Numbered from the stretch's first letter, positions 30,544 through 39,138 are shown. The stretch is DNA of 64,000 nt from Thiorhodovibrio winogradskyi (GCF_036208045.1 NZ_CP121472.1:1003531-1067530), one strand, 5' to 3'. The notes: generated from the letters alone by a model not told the origin. Numbers and translations: made by a program.

Positions 30544-31539
30544 ATGGAACTGGTTTGTCCTGCCGGCAATCTGCCGTCGCTTAAAACCGCTGTCGATCAT
30601 GGCGCGAACGCGGTCTATTTTGGATTTCGCGACGATACCAACGCGCGACATTTCGCCGGGCTGAATTTCGCGCCCAACAAAATGGCCGAGGGTGTGGAAT
30701 ACGCCCGCGGGCGCGGGGTGCGGGTGTTCATCGCGCTCAATACCTATCCACGCCCCGACGGCTTCGGGCGTTGGCAGGAGGCGGTGGACCGAGCGGCTGA
30801 TCTTGGCGTGGACGCACTCATCGCGGCGGATCTTGGGGTGCTGGATTATGCCAGCTCCAAGCATCCTGGGTTGACCTTGCATCTGTCGGTGCAGGGCTCG
30901 GCCACCAACTACGAGGCGCTGCGCTTTTATCATGAGCACTTCGGCGTGCGCCGCGCGGTGCTGCCGCGGGTGTTGTCCATGAGCCAGATTCGCCATGTGG
31001 TGGAGAACAGTCCGCTGGAAATCGAGGTCTTCGCCTTTGGCAGTCTGTGCGTCATGGTCGAGGGGCGCTGTATTCTGTCTTCTTATGCCACCGGCCGTTC
31101 GCCTAACACCTATGGTGCCTGTTCGCCGGCCAGTCATGTGGAGTGGATTGAAACGCCAGACGGGCTCGATACGCGCTTGGGTGGTGTGCTCATCCAGCGC
31201 CACCCCAAAGGCGAGAATGTCGGCTATCCAACCTTGTGCAAGGGCACCTTCAGGGTCGGTGATCACACCTATCACGCGATCGAGGAGCCCACCAGCCTGA
31301 ATGCCATGGAGTTGCTGCCGGAGCTGGCCGCCGCGGGTGTCAAGGCTGTCAAGATCGAGGGGCGTCAGCGCAGCCCGGTCTATGTCGGTCAGGTGACCAA
31401 GGTGTGGCGTCAGGCGCTTGATGCCTTCGCGCGCGATCCAGAGCACTTCACGCCAAGGCCGGAATGGACCGCCGAGCTAGGCAAGGTGTCCGAGGGCGCG
31501 CAGACCACTCTGGGAGCTTATCACCGACCCTGGCAGTAG
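30544..31539 (+). CDS. ubiU: O2-independent ubiquinone biosynthesis protein UbiU (U32 peptidase family)
   Basis: 331 residues, beginning MELVCPAGNLPSLKTAVDHGA, the UbiU/YhbU start. Four cysteines fall at residues 169, 176, 193 and 232, the same numbers as I recall for the [4Fe-4S] ligands of E. coli UbiU. With UbiV it hydroxylates ubiquinone precursors without oxygen, which is useful to an anaerobic or phototrophic proteobacterium. AAGGAA precedes the ATG. ubiV starts 50 bp downstream on the same strand, so they form an operon. The sterol-carrier-like UbiT is not encoded nearby. Confidence 0.94.
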   Translation: MELVCPAGNLPSLKTAVDHGANAVYFGFRDDTNARHFAGLNFAPNKMAEGVEYARGRGVRVFIALNTYPRPDGFGRWQEAVDRAADLGVDALIAADLGVLDYASSKHPGLTLHLSVQGSATNYEALRFYHEHFGVRRAVLPRVLSMSQIRHVVENSPLEIEVFAFGSLCVMVEGRCILSSYATGRSPNTYGACSPASHVEWIETPDGLDTRLGGVLIQRHPKGENVGYPTLCKGTFRVGDHTYHAIEEPTSLNAMELLPELAAAGVKAVKIEGRQRSPVYVGQVTKVWRQALDAFARDPEHFTPRPEWTAELGKVSEGAQTTLGAYHRPWQ

Positions 31540-31589
31540 ATGCCCCAGATAACCCAGCCTGGCGTATTGTCCGTGATTGATTCTCACAG

Positions 31590-32609
31590 ATGAAGACCAC
31601 TATGACCTCAGCCTCAACACAAGCCGCGAGCCCAACCGTGACTCCGGCCACGACGCCAACTGGCAAACCATCTGGCAATCCAGGCGTAACAAAGGCGGCT
31701 TCTCGTCCCGGTCCGCGCCTATCACTTGGCCCCATTGGTTACTATTGGCCCAAGGACAGAGTCGATGCCTTCTACGCCCAGGTCGCGCAACTGCCGGTGG
31801 ACATTGTTTACTTGGGCGAAACTCTCTGCTCCAAGCGCAAGGAGCTGAAATTCGAGGACTGGCTGGCCATTGGTGAGCGCCTGCTGGAGTCGGGCAAGGA
31901 GGTGGTGCTGTCCACCCTCAGTCTGCTGGAGGCCGAGTCCGAACTCATTCGCCTGCGCTTCATCTGTGATAACGGCCGATTTTTGGTCGAGGCCAACGAC
32001 ATGGGTGCGGTGCATCTGCTCCAGGGCCGGCCCTTCGTGGTTGGACACAGTGTCAACATTTATAACGACCGCAGTCTGGCGCTGCTGGCCCGGCAGGGTC
32101 TTAAACGCTGGGTGCTGCCGGTGGAGTTGACCGCCGAGACCCTGGCCGATATGCAAGAGCGGCGCCCGGACGGCGTGGAGACCGAGGTGTTGGCCTATGG
32201 ACGCTTGCCCCTGGCGTACTCCGCTCGCTGTTTCACCGCGCGCGCACGCAATCTGCCCAAGGATGACTGCCGTTATTGCTGTATCGACTATCCCGATGGC
32301 CTGGTGGTCGCGACCCAGGACGATCAGAGCTTTCTTGCGCTCAATGGCATCCAGACCCTGTCCGCACGCACGGCCAACCTATTGGCCGAATTGCCACGCA
32401 TGCGGGAACTGAAAGTCGACATTTTGCGCATCAGCCCGCAGGCTGAGCAGACCGATGAGATCATCCGGCTGTTCGACCTGGCCTTGCGTGGGGAACTCAG
32501 TCCGGCCGAGGCCGCGACCAAGGCAACGGAGCTAACACCAACGGGCGCTTGCGATGGTTATTGGCATGGCGGTGCTGGCATGGAGCAGCAGGTCAAGACG
32601 GTCCAGTAG
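31590..32609 (+). CDS. ubiV: O2-independent ubiquinone biosynthesis protein UbiV (U32 peptidase family)
   Basis: 339 residues, with about 40 extra Ser/Thr/Pro-rich residues before the family start LSLGPIGYYWPKDRVDAFY. Cysteines at 80, 214, 227 and 231 keep the 13- and 4-residue spacings of the E. coli UbiV cluster ligands (RCFTARARN, KDDCRYCC). It forms a heterodimer with UbiU and carries its own [4Fe-4S] cluster. A shorter start inside the non-conserved N-terminal segment is possible; no clear ribosome site was found to decide it. Confidence 0.93.
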   Translation: MKTTMTSASTQAASPTVTPATTPTGKPSGNPGVTKAASRPGPRLSLGPIGYYWPKDRVDAFYAQVAQLPVDIVYLGETLCSKRKELKFEDWLAIGERLLESGKEVVLSTLSLLEAESELIRLRFICDNGRFLVEANDMGAVHLLQGRPFVVGHSVNIYNDRSLALLARQGLKRWVLPVELTAETLADMQERRPDGVETEVLAYGRLPLAYSARCFTARARNLPKDDCRYCCIDYPDGLVVATQDDQSFLALNGIQTLSARTANLLAELPRMRELKVDILRISPQAEQTDEIIRLFDLALRGELSPAEAATKATELTPTGACDGYWHGGAGMEQQVKTVQ

Positions 32610-32714
32610 TGTGAACAGCCCTGTAGTGGTGAAGGCCCAGTAGCCGGCCGTTATCGTTAGATAATTGCGGGTGGCGCTGTTCATGGCGGCTATTCTTGAA
32701 TCAAACCCGCTGCA

Positions 32715-33083
32715 TCAGAGCGAATGGGCCAGCATTATCGCAATATCGACCAGGCGATTGGCATAGCCCCACTCATTGTCGTACCAGGCGTAATAGCCGA
32801 GAATTCCGGCCAATTCGCCCTCGGCTGCGTTTTTGAGCAGCGCATTGATGTCCTCGGCCGTCACCTTGCGTTCGGCCTCGAAGACAAAGTCGGTCAGCGA
32901 GGCATTGAGCAGCGGCACTCGCACCGCGTGGCCGTTGAGCTTGCCGGTCAGTTCGGGGAAGATCTTGGTGATGGCCCGCGCGCTGCCGGTGGTGGGGATG
33001 AGCGACTGGCCGCAGGCACGCGCTCGGCGCGGATCCTTATGACCCAGATCGACGATGCGCTGGGTGTTGGTGATCGGTCGCAT
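32715..33083 (-). pseudogene. Remnant of an ArsJ-associated glyceraldehyde-3-phosphate dehydrogenase
   Basis: About 122 codons match only the C-terminal part of a [55 protein letters not shown] and [18 protein letters not shown]. The NAD-binding domain and catalytic Cys segment are absent, and about 35 residues are missing between GILGY and YAWYDNEW. The wording ([23 protein letters not shown]) is that of the GAPDH found beside arsJ, which makes 1-arseno-3-phosphoglycerate for export. arsJ itself is absent. The remnant lies downstream of pstS, arsC and arsR on the same strand and is taken as a decayed part of that operon. Confidence 0.8.
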
Positions 33084-33106
33084 TTCAAGAAACAGATTAA
33101 ACCACA

Positions 33107-33149
33107 ACAAAAAGAGCCGGCGCCCCGGGCTTGCGGATCGCCGGCTCTT
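33107..33149 (-). terminator. Rho-independent terminator downstream of pstS-like gene
   Basis: An 11-bp perfect stem, AAGAGCCGGCG (33112-33122) with CGCCGGCTCTT (33139-33149), followed on the minus strand by a T-rich run (A-run at 33108-33114 on the plus strand). It lies about 60 bases after the pstS-like stop, between it and the GAPDH remnant, and would now stop transcription before the remnant. Confidence 0.8.
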
Positions 33150-33210
33150 GATCGAATCTCGGCGCCGTGGCCGATGCAAAAAAAATCCGCAAGGCGCTAA
33201 GGGCTTGTCT

Positions 33211-34302
33211 TCAGCGCGCGATCCCACTCAGACCATCGAGCTCCAGCAAGCTCGCCCTGGCCAGAGTCTCCGGCAGGGGCACGAAGCCCAGATCGGCGGC
33301 CTGAGCTTGCCCTTCGGTCAGCGTCCAGCGCAGGAAGTCATGCACCGCGCGGGTGTTGAAGGGTTCCGGGTAGTCGGACCGCACCAGCGCCCAGGTGAAG
33401 GTGACAATGGGATAGGAGCGCGCGCCCTCGGGGTCGGGTACGGTGACGCTCAGATCCTCCGGCATGGCATCCGAGCCATCGGCCAGGGCGCGCTGGCCGG
33501 TGTCGGCGGTGGGTGCGATCAGTCCACCCGTGCGATTTTCCAGCCAGGCCAGTGGCAAATGCAGGCGGCGGGCGAAGCCGGCCTCGACATAGCCGATAGC
33601 ACCGTGAGTGATTTTGACCCGCTGGGCGACGCCCTCGTTGCCGGATGCGAGCATGGTGCCGGACGGCCAGCCAATCTGCTTGCCGACACTGTATTGCTCG
33701 GCCCACGCGGGCGCGATGCTGGCGAGATGGTTGGTGAAGGCAAAGGTGGTGCCGCTGCTGTCGCGCCGGGCGACCACTTGAATCAATTTGCTGGGCAATG
33801 CCAAACCAGGATTGGCCGCCTGGATGCGTGGGTCATCCCAGCGGTGGATCTTGTTGAGGAAAATATCCACATAGACATCACGCGGCAGATTGAGCGGGCC
33901 ATCGACACCAGGCAGGTTATAGGCCAGCGCGATCATGCCGCCGGTGATGGGAAGCTGCGCGAAGGCGCCGTCGATTTGGGCGATCTCCTCAGGCTTGAGT
34001 GGTGCATCGGTGGCGCCGATGGCCACCTCCCCGGCGATGAAGCGCTTAATCCCCTCGCCACTGCCAACCGAGGCATAGCTCAGCGCCAGATCGGGGTGTT
34101 GCTCGCCATAGCGTTTCATCCATCGACTGATCAGTGGCGCGGCGAAGCTGGAGCCGGCAGCCGTCAGGGCCGAGGCTGCCTGGGTTTCCGCCGCGCCGGA
34201 TGCGGCTTTCTCAGAGGGGTCGGATGGGCCGCAGCCGCTTAGGCTAGCAACAAGGCTAGCGCCAATCAGCAACCCGGCCAGCAGAAAATGCTTGGATGTC
34301 AT
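33211..34302 (-). CDS. PstS-like phosphate-binding lipoprotein in an arsenic locus
   Basis: 363 residues. A lipoprotein signal ([18 protein letters not shown]) places it on the membrane facing the periplasm. The PstS fold is indicated by [48 protein letters not shown] and [15 protein letters not shown]. It should bind phosphate or possibly discriminate phosphate from arsenate. No pstC, pstA or pstB follows, whereas arsC and arsR lie directly upstream, so it is probably part of the arsenic-response unit rather than the general Pst system. That role is inferred from context. Confidence 0.88.
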   Translation of the reverse strand: MTSKHFLLAGLLIGASLVASLSGCGPSDPSEKAASGAAETQAASALTAAGSSFAAPLISRWMKRYGEQHPDLALSYASVGSGEGIKRFIAGEVAIGATDAPLKPEEIAQIDGAFAQLPITGGMIALAYNLPGVDGPLNLPRDVYVDIFLNKIHRWDDPRIQAANPGLALPSKLIQVVARRDSSGTTFAFTNHLASIAPAWAEQYSVGKQIGWPSGTMLASGNEGVAQRVKITHGAIGYVEAGFARRLHLPLAWLENRTGGLIAPTADTGQRALADGSDAMPEDLSVTVPDPEGARSYPIVTFTWALVRSDYPEPFNTRAVHDFLRWTLTEGQAQAADLGFVPLPETLARASLLELDGLSGIAR

Positions 34303-34373
34303 GGCGGAAACCTCGGTCTTCGGGAGGTTGAGAGTGGGATCTGGCGGCCTTGATGTCCGCTTGTCAGTCGGCT

Positions 34374-34895
34374 TCAGTCGGCTTTGGCCAGATTGTTCGC
34401 GCGCAGCCCGCCGATGCGATCCATCTCGCGTTGCAGCTTGAGCCGATCCAGCGAGGCGATGGGCAGGGCGGTGAAAATCTTGACGCGGTTGTCCAGTTCG
34501 CGAAAGGCGGTTTGGAACGCCGTCAGTCGGGTCAGGCGCTCGCCCTCGACGGTGGCAGGGTCGGTGATGCCCCAGTGCGCGGTCAGTGGCTGCCCTGGCC
34601 AGGTCGGGCAGAGCTCGGTGGCCGCGGCATCACAGACGGTGATGACAAAGTCCATCTCGGGCGCGTCCGGCTGGCTGAACTCCGCCCAATCCTTGCTGCG
34701 CAGGTGCTCGGTGGCGTGGTTGTACTTGCGCAGCACCTCGAGTGCGAACGGGTTGATCTCGCCGCGCGGGTGGCTGCCAGCGCTGAAGCCACGAAAGCGG
34801 CCCTGGCCCCAGCGTTGGATGAGGCATTCGCCAAAGATGCTGCGGGCCGAGTTGCCGGTACAAAGGAATAAGACGTTGTAAATCGGTTCAGCCAT
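34374..34895 (-). CDS. arsC: Arsenate reductase ArsC, low-molecular-weight phosphatase (thioredoxin-coupled) type
   Basis: 173 residues from ATG 34895. The phosphatase loop VLFLCTGNSARSIFGE is CX5R-type with the following Ser. The later cysteines lie in VITVCDAAATELCPTWPG, and HWGITDPATVEG contains the general-acid Asp region. It reduces arsenate to arsenite, using the Cys relay and a thiol partner. A longer upstream frame to 35027 shows no family sequence. It sits between arsR and the pstS-like gene on one strand. The arsenite made here needs an exporter; the only one nearby (35928) is truncated. Confidence 0.92.
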   Translation of the reverse strand: MAEPIYNVLFLCTGNSARSIFGECLIQRWGQGRFRGFSAGSHPRGEINPFALEVLRKYNHATEHLRSKDWAEFSQPDAPEMDFVITVCDAAATELCPTWPGQPLTAHWGITDPATVEGERLTRLTAFQTAFRELDNRVKIFTALPIASLDRLKLQREMDRIGGLRANNLAKAD

Positions 34896-35048
34896 GAAAC
34901 CTGTCCGGGTTGGAGCAGTATTGAAGTGAAACAACAGGTCATGGGCGGCAGAATATCTGTCTTTTGTTATATTTTGATGACACCAACCGCACCTTCGCCA
35001 ACCGGACCGGCGTCGGGCCATGGCCAATCAGCGCGATCCATCATGGCA

Positions 35049-35438
35049 TCAGTCCACCGCGGCTTCGCAGCGCGGCGCGCCGGGGCGATTGGCCAGCGCC
35101 GCCAGTGCCCTTTGATCATCGTCAAAGGGTGCTGCTCCTCTGAGTCCCGCCACTAGCTCGCGCAGGACCGCCTTGGCCCAGGGTGGCAGATCGGGGTGAA
35201 TACGATAGTAAATCCAGGTGCCGGCGCGGCGGTCGGCGACCAGCGCCAGCTCGCGCAGTTGCGCTAGATGACGCGAGATGTGCGGCTGGGAGACGCCGAT
35301 GGCCCCGGTCAACTCACACACGCACAGCTCGCCCTCGCGCAACAGCAACATCAGCATGCGCAAGCGGGTGTCGTTGGCCAGGGCGGCAAAGAAGGCCGTG
35401 GCGGCGATGGATGTGGGCGGGAGGGCTGAATGGGACAT
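35049..35438 (-). CDS. arsR: ArsR/SmtB family transcriptional repressor
   Basis: 129 residues from ATG 35438. Winged-helix sequence is clear: FFAALANDTRLRMLMLLL, then ELCVCELTGAIGVSQPHISRHLAQLRELALV with the CVC metal/arsenite-binding motif at the alpha-3 position, and RRAGTWIYYRI (wing). It should repress the arsenic genes and leave DNA on binding As(III). It is divergent from the thioredoxin-like/acr3 pair; the 244-bp region between contains a predicted promoter at 35566-35594. An upstream in-frame start is possible but lacks conserved residues. Confidence 0.92.
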   Translation of the reverse strand: MSHSALPPTSIAATAFFAALANDTRLRMLMLLLREGELCVCELTGAIGVSQPHISRHLAQLRELALVADRRAGTWIYYRIHPDLPPWAKAVLRELVAGLRGAAPFDDDQRALAALANRPGAPRCEAAVD

Positions 35439-35565
35439 GAACAGTGGAGCGTTGGTGAGAGGGGATTGAGAGTGCCGCCGTCGCGATGATCTTGTCAACC
35501 AAGGCCGGGCGGCTTTAAACCTTCACGACTTGGCCGATATCCGCGGTCAGCGTAATAATCCGTGC

Positions 35566-35594
35566 TTGACGCTGGGCAATTCAATAGATATGTT
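35566..35594 (+). promoter_or_regulatory. Predicted sigma-70 promoter for the thioredoxin-like/acr3 pair
   Basis: TTGACG at 35566-35571 and TATGTT at 35589-35594 are separated by exactly 17 bases. The AT-rich stretch just downstream (to about 35630) is distinctly lower in GC than its surroundings and would suit an ArsR operator, although a clear inverted repeat was not established. Confidence 0.5.
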
Positions 35595-35682
35595 TAATCC
35601 AATATAACGTATTCCGTATTTTGAGAGCCGCACTGCCCCCCCTCCCCCCCGGCGTCCATTCACCCAACACGGATCTTGTGCC

Positions 35683-35931
35683 ATGAAAGAAATCAAAGTT
35701 TTAGGTTCCGGCTGCCGCAACTGCGAGATCACCGCGCAGGCCATCGCCAGCGCTGCCGAGCAGGCCGGGGTGGCCATTGATTTGATCAAGGTCACCGACA
35801 TCGCCGCGATCATGGGCTTCGGCGTCATGTCCACCCCCGGCGTGGTGATCGACGGCCAGGTGGTGCACTCCGGCAGTGTGCCGGGGCCGGATCTGGTGCG
35901 CGGCTGGTTCAAGAACGAGGCAGGCGCATGA
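35683..35931 (+). CDS. Small thioredoxin-like redox-active disulfide protein
   Basis: 82 residues: KEIKVLGSGCRNCEITAQAI with a CRNC active site, then a cis-Pro region MSTPGVVIDGQVVHSG. It belongs to the short redox-active disulfide protein family (TIGR00412-like) that often precedes arsenical or related permease genes. It could supply reducing power to ArsC or help deliver arsenite; this is inference from context. Its stop overlaps the start of the acr3 fragment by four bases (ATGA), so the two were translationally coupled. Confidence 0.88.
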   Translation: MKEIKVLGSGCRNCEITAQAIASAAEQAGVAIDLIKVTDIAAIMGFGVMSTPGVVIDGQVVHSGSVPGPDLVRGWFKNEAGA

Positions 35932-36491
35932 GCGTTCAGTGCGAAACGCTTGCCCGCCAGGAAGCCGGGGCCGCTGCCGATAACGGCATGAGTCTTTTCG
36001 AGCGCTACCTGAGCCTGTGGGTGGTGCTCTGCATCCTGACCGGCATCGGGCTAGGGCATGTTACCGCCGATGCCTTCCAAGCCATCGGTTCGCTTGAAGT
36101 CGCGCGGATCAATCTGCCGGTCGCGGTACTGATCTGGCTGATGATCATCCCCATGCTGCTCAAGGTCGATCTCACCGCGCTCTCGGGGGTGACCGCCCAC
36201 TGGCGCGGCTCGGTGGTGACCCTGGTGGTCAACTGGGCGATCAAGCCGTTTTCAATGGCGGTGCTGGCGTGGCTGTTCATTGGCGAGTGGTTCCGGCCTT
36301 ATTTGCCCGCGGGGCAGATCGACAGTTACATCGCTGGCATGATCATCCTCGGCGCCGGGATGCTCTTGAGCCGCTGGCTGGGCGGCGGAACAAACGCGCC
36401 GTTGTCAGACTCGACCGATACCGGATCTTCGTTGGCGGCAGCCCTGACAGAATCCCGTCCAACGTTGATGGAATTCGGTATGGACGGTTGA
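35928..36491 (+). pseudogene. acr3: Truncated Acr3-family arsenite exporter
   Basis: 187 codons. Residues from about 21 to 143 match the first half of Acr3: MSLFERYLSLWVVLCILTGIG, INLPVAVLIWLMIIPMLLKVDL, VVNWAIKPFSMAVLAWLF and YIAGMIILGAG, giving about four transmembrane helices. After about 36357 the sequence is unrelated: the expected region starting APCTAMVFVWS with its key cysteine is absent, and a non-membrane tail rich in Ser/Thr/Gly runs to the stop. Full-length Acr3 has about 350 residues and ten helices. The fragment is therefore probably non-functional, and a deletion or insertion junction is likely near 36357. Confidence 0.8.
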
Positions 36492-36970
36492 ATCTTCCCC
36501 GTAAAGCCATTCCGCCGGGAAGACTCCAGTGGTCGCGGGCTTGAGCCTTAGACAACGATTGTAGCCGCGCGAGCAGGGATTTTATACAGTTAGAAAAGGG
36601 TAATCGTCTGCTTTACGTTGCGTAACGTATAGGAGTATCAGCGATCAGAGGGTTGGTGGTCGCTGGGGAGCCATTGCCCAGCTTCAGGCAGCAATTCCAA
36701 ATTTCGCTATCCAGCTCCCGATTGTTGGCCCGTTTATCAGTAGACGTGCCATCTTGGCGCGTCATTAAGCGGCTGGAAGCCGCTTCTACATCAAATGAAA
36801 CACCCAAATTTGGAATTGGCGCGAAAGGATAGGACAGTGCGGCTTCGTCGGCTTAATTGGAAGGTGGTGCGCGAAAAGTGTATGCCATTGTGCGTGGCAG
36901 TTTGCTACTTTGTTGGGGGCCGTATTGGGCCCTTGTTGGCGAATAGTTGGTCGGACACTCCAGCATGGCT
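36492..36970. other. Non-coding, repeat-bearing region after the acr3 fragment
   Basis: 479 bp without a supported gene. The first 50 bases continue from the point where the acr3 sequence is lost, and may be part of the same rearrangement. A dispersed repeat copy lies at 36745-36820. A 13-bp inverted pair, CAATTCCAAATTT (about 36690) and AAATTTGGAATTG (about 36807), encloses most of it, a layout resembling a small miniature element. GC content appears lower than in the neighbouring genes. Confidence 0.5.
36745..36820 (+). repeat. Dispersed hairpin repeat, copy 1
   Basis: The core stem AAGCGGCT-GGA-AGCCGCTT (36767-36785) is preceded by GCCATCTTGGCGCGTCAT and followed by an AT-rich tail ending in AAATTTGGAATTG. 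About 75 bp align with 53526-53600, and the 33-bp core aligns with the minus strand of 42716-42748. All three copies are intergenic. Confidence 0.8.
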
Positions 36971-37915
36971 TTACTGCCGACCCGCCTCGCGAGGCCGCAG
37001 ATAGCGCGCGAAGCGGGGTAGGCCGGTTTTCGTTTTGCCCTGGTATTGGAATGTGATAATGCTCCCTATGGGGGGCGGATCGCGCCGCTCCGCGTCGCTG
37101 AAGCCGGTGCCGATGCGAAAGCGTCGGCCCTGGTCGTCTTCAACCTCCAGGGCGCCGAGCATTCCTTGGTACTTGCCACGGCCGGGCAGATGGGCCAACA
37201 CGCGTGCCTCGGCGTCCTGTTTGGATTTGAGCTTGAGCAGGTCGTTGGAGCGGCCGCCGCGGTAGTGTGCGTTCTGGTGATGCAGCATCAGACCTTCGCC
37301 GCCGCCTTGTTCGACGGCGGCGAGAGCCGCCATGAGTTCGGTCTCATTGGGGACGCGAAACTGTTTGATCGCGGCGATACGCTCTGCGGGCGCGTCCGCG
37401 AGCAGGCGCTTTAACTCGGCAAGCCGCGCACTGAACGGGGCTTGGAGCCCAGGCAGATCAAACACCATAAAGCGCACCTCGCGCCAGGCGTCCTCATCCG
37501 GCTCCAGGCGCCTTGCAAGTCCGGACATGCGCGCAAACTGGCCGCGTCCAAGCCATAACTCGCCATCAAGTGGCATGGACGGAAAGCCGGCGACAAACCA
37601 CCTTGGAGCCCGGATGAGATGCCCGCCGCGACTGATCAGGCGGGTGCCGTCCCAGCGCGCACGCACGCCGTCGAGTTTTTCGCTGATCCAGTAATGGGTG
37701 ACATCCAGCCCCTGTTGGTAGTCTTGGGCCAACATCAGCGTTGGCGGTTCGGGCGGGCGCGGTGCTTTTGATGCGGCTTGGTCGGCTTGGGGCGCGCGGG
37801 GTTCAGCACTCCACAAGATGGCTGGCGCGAGCAGTGTCAGCGCCAGCAGGCAAAATCCGCTGGTCAAGAAGCGGCGGGGTGAAGATTTGGAACTGGTTGA
37901 TGTCATGGAGATCAC
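36971..37915 (-). CDS. ligE: Exported ATP-dependent DNA ligase, Lig E type
   Basis: 314 residues. A signal peptide (RRFLTSGFCLLALTLLAPAILWSAEP) predicts export. The nucleotidyltransferase motif I reads YWISEKLDGVRARWDG, with the adenylated Lys in EKLDG; motifs III and IV can be read at LDGELWLG and EGGGEGLMLHHQ (as VEQGGGEGLML), and motif V at LLKLKSKQDAE. A short OB domain follows. This matches the minimal Lig E class of proteobacteria, which seals nicks and is thought to act on DNA in the periplasm, for example incoming DNA. It stands alone between the acr3 remnant and a Sel1-like gene. Confidence 0.9.
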   Translation of the reverse strand: MISMTSTSSKSSPRRFLTSGFCLLALTLLAPAILWSAEPRAPQADQAASKAPRPPEPPTLMLAQDYQQGLDVTHYWISEKLDGVRARWDGTRLISRGGHLIRAPRWFVAGFPSMPLDGELWLGRGQFARMSGLARRLEPDEDAWREVRFMVFDLPGLQAPFSARLAELKRLLADAPAERIAAIKQFRVPNETELMAALAAVEQGGGEGLMLHHQNAHYRGGRSNDLLKLKSKQDAEARVLAHLPGRGKYQGMLGALEVEDDQGRRFRIGTGFSDAERRDPPPIGSIITFQYQGKTKTGLPRFARYLRPREAGRQ

Positions 37916-38014
37916 CGGCGAGAGGCGATTTGGCTTGCTTGGCTCGAAGCCATAACAGCGAGAATCAGAGCGGGCAGCGGCAGAGTAGTCCCGCGGAAAA
38001 AAACCGATTCGCCT

Positions 38015-38338
38015 CTAGCTTGGGTCTTTGCCTTTGATGATTGAGAGCACCGCGCCGGAGCGCAGTCTGCGCGCGGCCTGGTATTCTTCTTCATTCATCT
38101 GACTGCCGATGATATTGCGTAGGCTCTCCGCGTCGCGGTCGCCTTGGTCGACGGCGAGGGACAGCCAGTAGTGAGATTGTGCAAGGTCGATGGGGACGCC
38201 GCGACCCTCGGCATAGATCAGACCCATGGCGAATTGGGCGTCGACCTCGCCGCGTTGCGCGGCCGCTCGCACGGCCGGTACCTTTGAGGGGTCGTTGCGC
38301 AGCAGAATGAGATGCTTAAGATAATTGTTATCGGTCAT
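38015..38338 (-). CDS. Small Sel1-repeat-like protein
   Basis: 107 residues from ATG 38338. One clear Sel1-type repeat is visible: GEVDAQFAMGLIYAEGRGVPIDLAQSHYWLSLAVDQGD, followed by a degenerate half repeat. Such repeats form alpha-hairpin scaffolds for protein contacts. No signal peptide is seen. No ribosome site precedes the ATG, and a 14-bp direct repeat (ACCAGGATCCGGAA) occurs twice just upstream, at about 38355-38396. Function unknown. Confidence 0.7.
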   Translation of the reverse strand: MTDNNYLKHLILLRNDPSKVPAVRAAAQRGEVDAQFAMGLIYAEGRGVPIDLAQSHYWLSLAVDQGDRDAESLRNIIGSQMNEEEYQAARRLRSGAVLSIIKGKDPS

Positions 38339-38549
38339 GGGCGCTGCGCCAGGTGACCAGGATCCGGAAGCCATGAACCTAGAACCAGGATCCGGAAAGA
38401 GAGGGCCGGTGACAACAAAGCGGGGATTATGAAGCCATTATCAGTCAACGTGTGTCAGGAGGCCAATAGGCACCGGGCGCGCGTGGCATCGCAAAGGTGA
38501 CTGCCGCCGGCCCCGGGCCTGTTGCTTAACGCTGCCTGGGAATCTTGGC

Positions 38550-38747
38550 TTAGCTCTTGACCCACTTCTCAAAGTTGTCAGTGGTTTTTTCCTCGCCGTC
38601 GGCGTAGCCGGACTCGTAGGCTTCGGTCAGGCGTTGCTCCTCGCGCTTTGGGTTCTGCAGAAAGCCACATTGCCATCCTTGGATATACTCGTCGTCGACG
38701 CCGAGTTGTTCCATTTTCGTGACTGCATCGTAATAGAACTGGTTCAT
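38550..38747 (-). CDS. Conserved-looking 65-residue protein of unknown function near nifA
   Basis: 65 residues, acidic, beginning MNQFYYDAVTKMEQLGVDDEY. It has an aromatic, Gly-containing helix pattern (IQGWQCGFLQNPKREEQRLTEAYESGYADG) and no membrane segment. The repeated GW..GF and YESGYADG spacing is faintly reminiscent of ribosome modulation factor, but this is too weak to assign. It lies on the same strand as nifLA, 390 bp beyond the nifA stop. The start is set by the family-like N-terminus; GGAGAGCGG lies just upstream. A nitrogen-fixation or stationary-phase role is only a guess from position. Confidence 0.65.
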   Translation of the reverse strand: MNQFYYDAVTKMEQLGVDDEYIQGWQCGFLQNPKREEQRLTEAYESGYADGEEKTTDNFEKWVKS

Positions 38748-39138
38748 TCCGCTCTCCGGACTGCTAGCTGATGGTCTATGACCTGTGGTTATTCCTGTGT
38801 CGAATCGACGGGGCATCCTCGGGCCTGCGCGCGCCCTAATGCAGCGCGGTGACGGGTTACGGGAATTGATTCCGGCTCCAAACTGCTGGCCCAGTCGTGC
38901 GGCGCGCGGCCTGATCCCCGTCCGCGGGAGGATAGCTGATTAGAATACTGTATTTTTCCGATGGATGTCATCCCTAGGATGGCGCGAGCCGCCCAGCCAA
39001 ACAAGAAGAGAGGACGTGATTCCGAACAGAGAGACCGCTTATTGCGTAAACGTTTAATGCGGAAAGTGGCTTGCGGAATATCCAACACACTAGCTTCGAT
39101 CAAGGTGACGAAATAGAGACGTCTTTCCGTTTTTCCAA
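38748..39138. other. Intergenic region between nifA and the 65-residue protein
   Basis: 391 bp without a supported coding frame. It should carry the promoter of the downstream 65-residue gene. A scan for a -24/-12 (TGGCAC-N5-TTGC) element on the minus strand found none, and no obvious terminator for nifA was seen. Nothing else recognisable. Confidence 0.4.

Noticed and set aside
33055-34242. 395-codon plus-strand open frame
   Set aside because: Antisense to the PstS-like gene and it crosses its terminator; no recognisable domain.
35928-36491. Functional short arsenite transporter
   Set aside because: About 143 residues match Acr3 and then the sequence diverges into a non-membrane tail without the conserved Cys region; treated as truncated.
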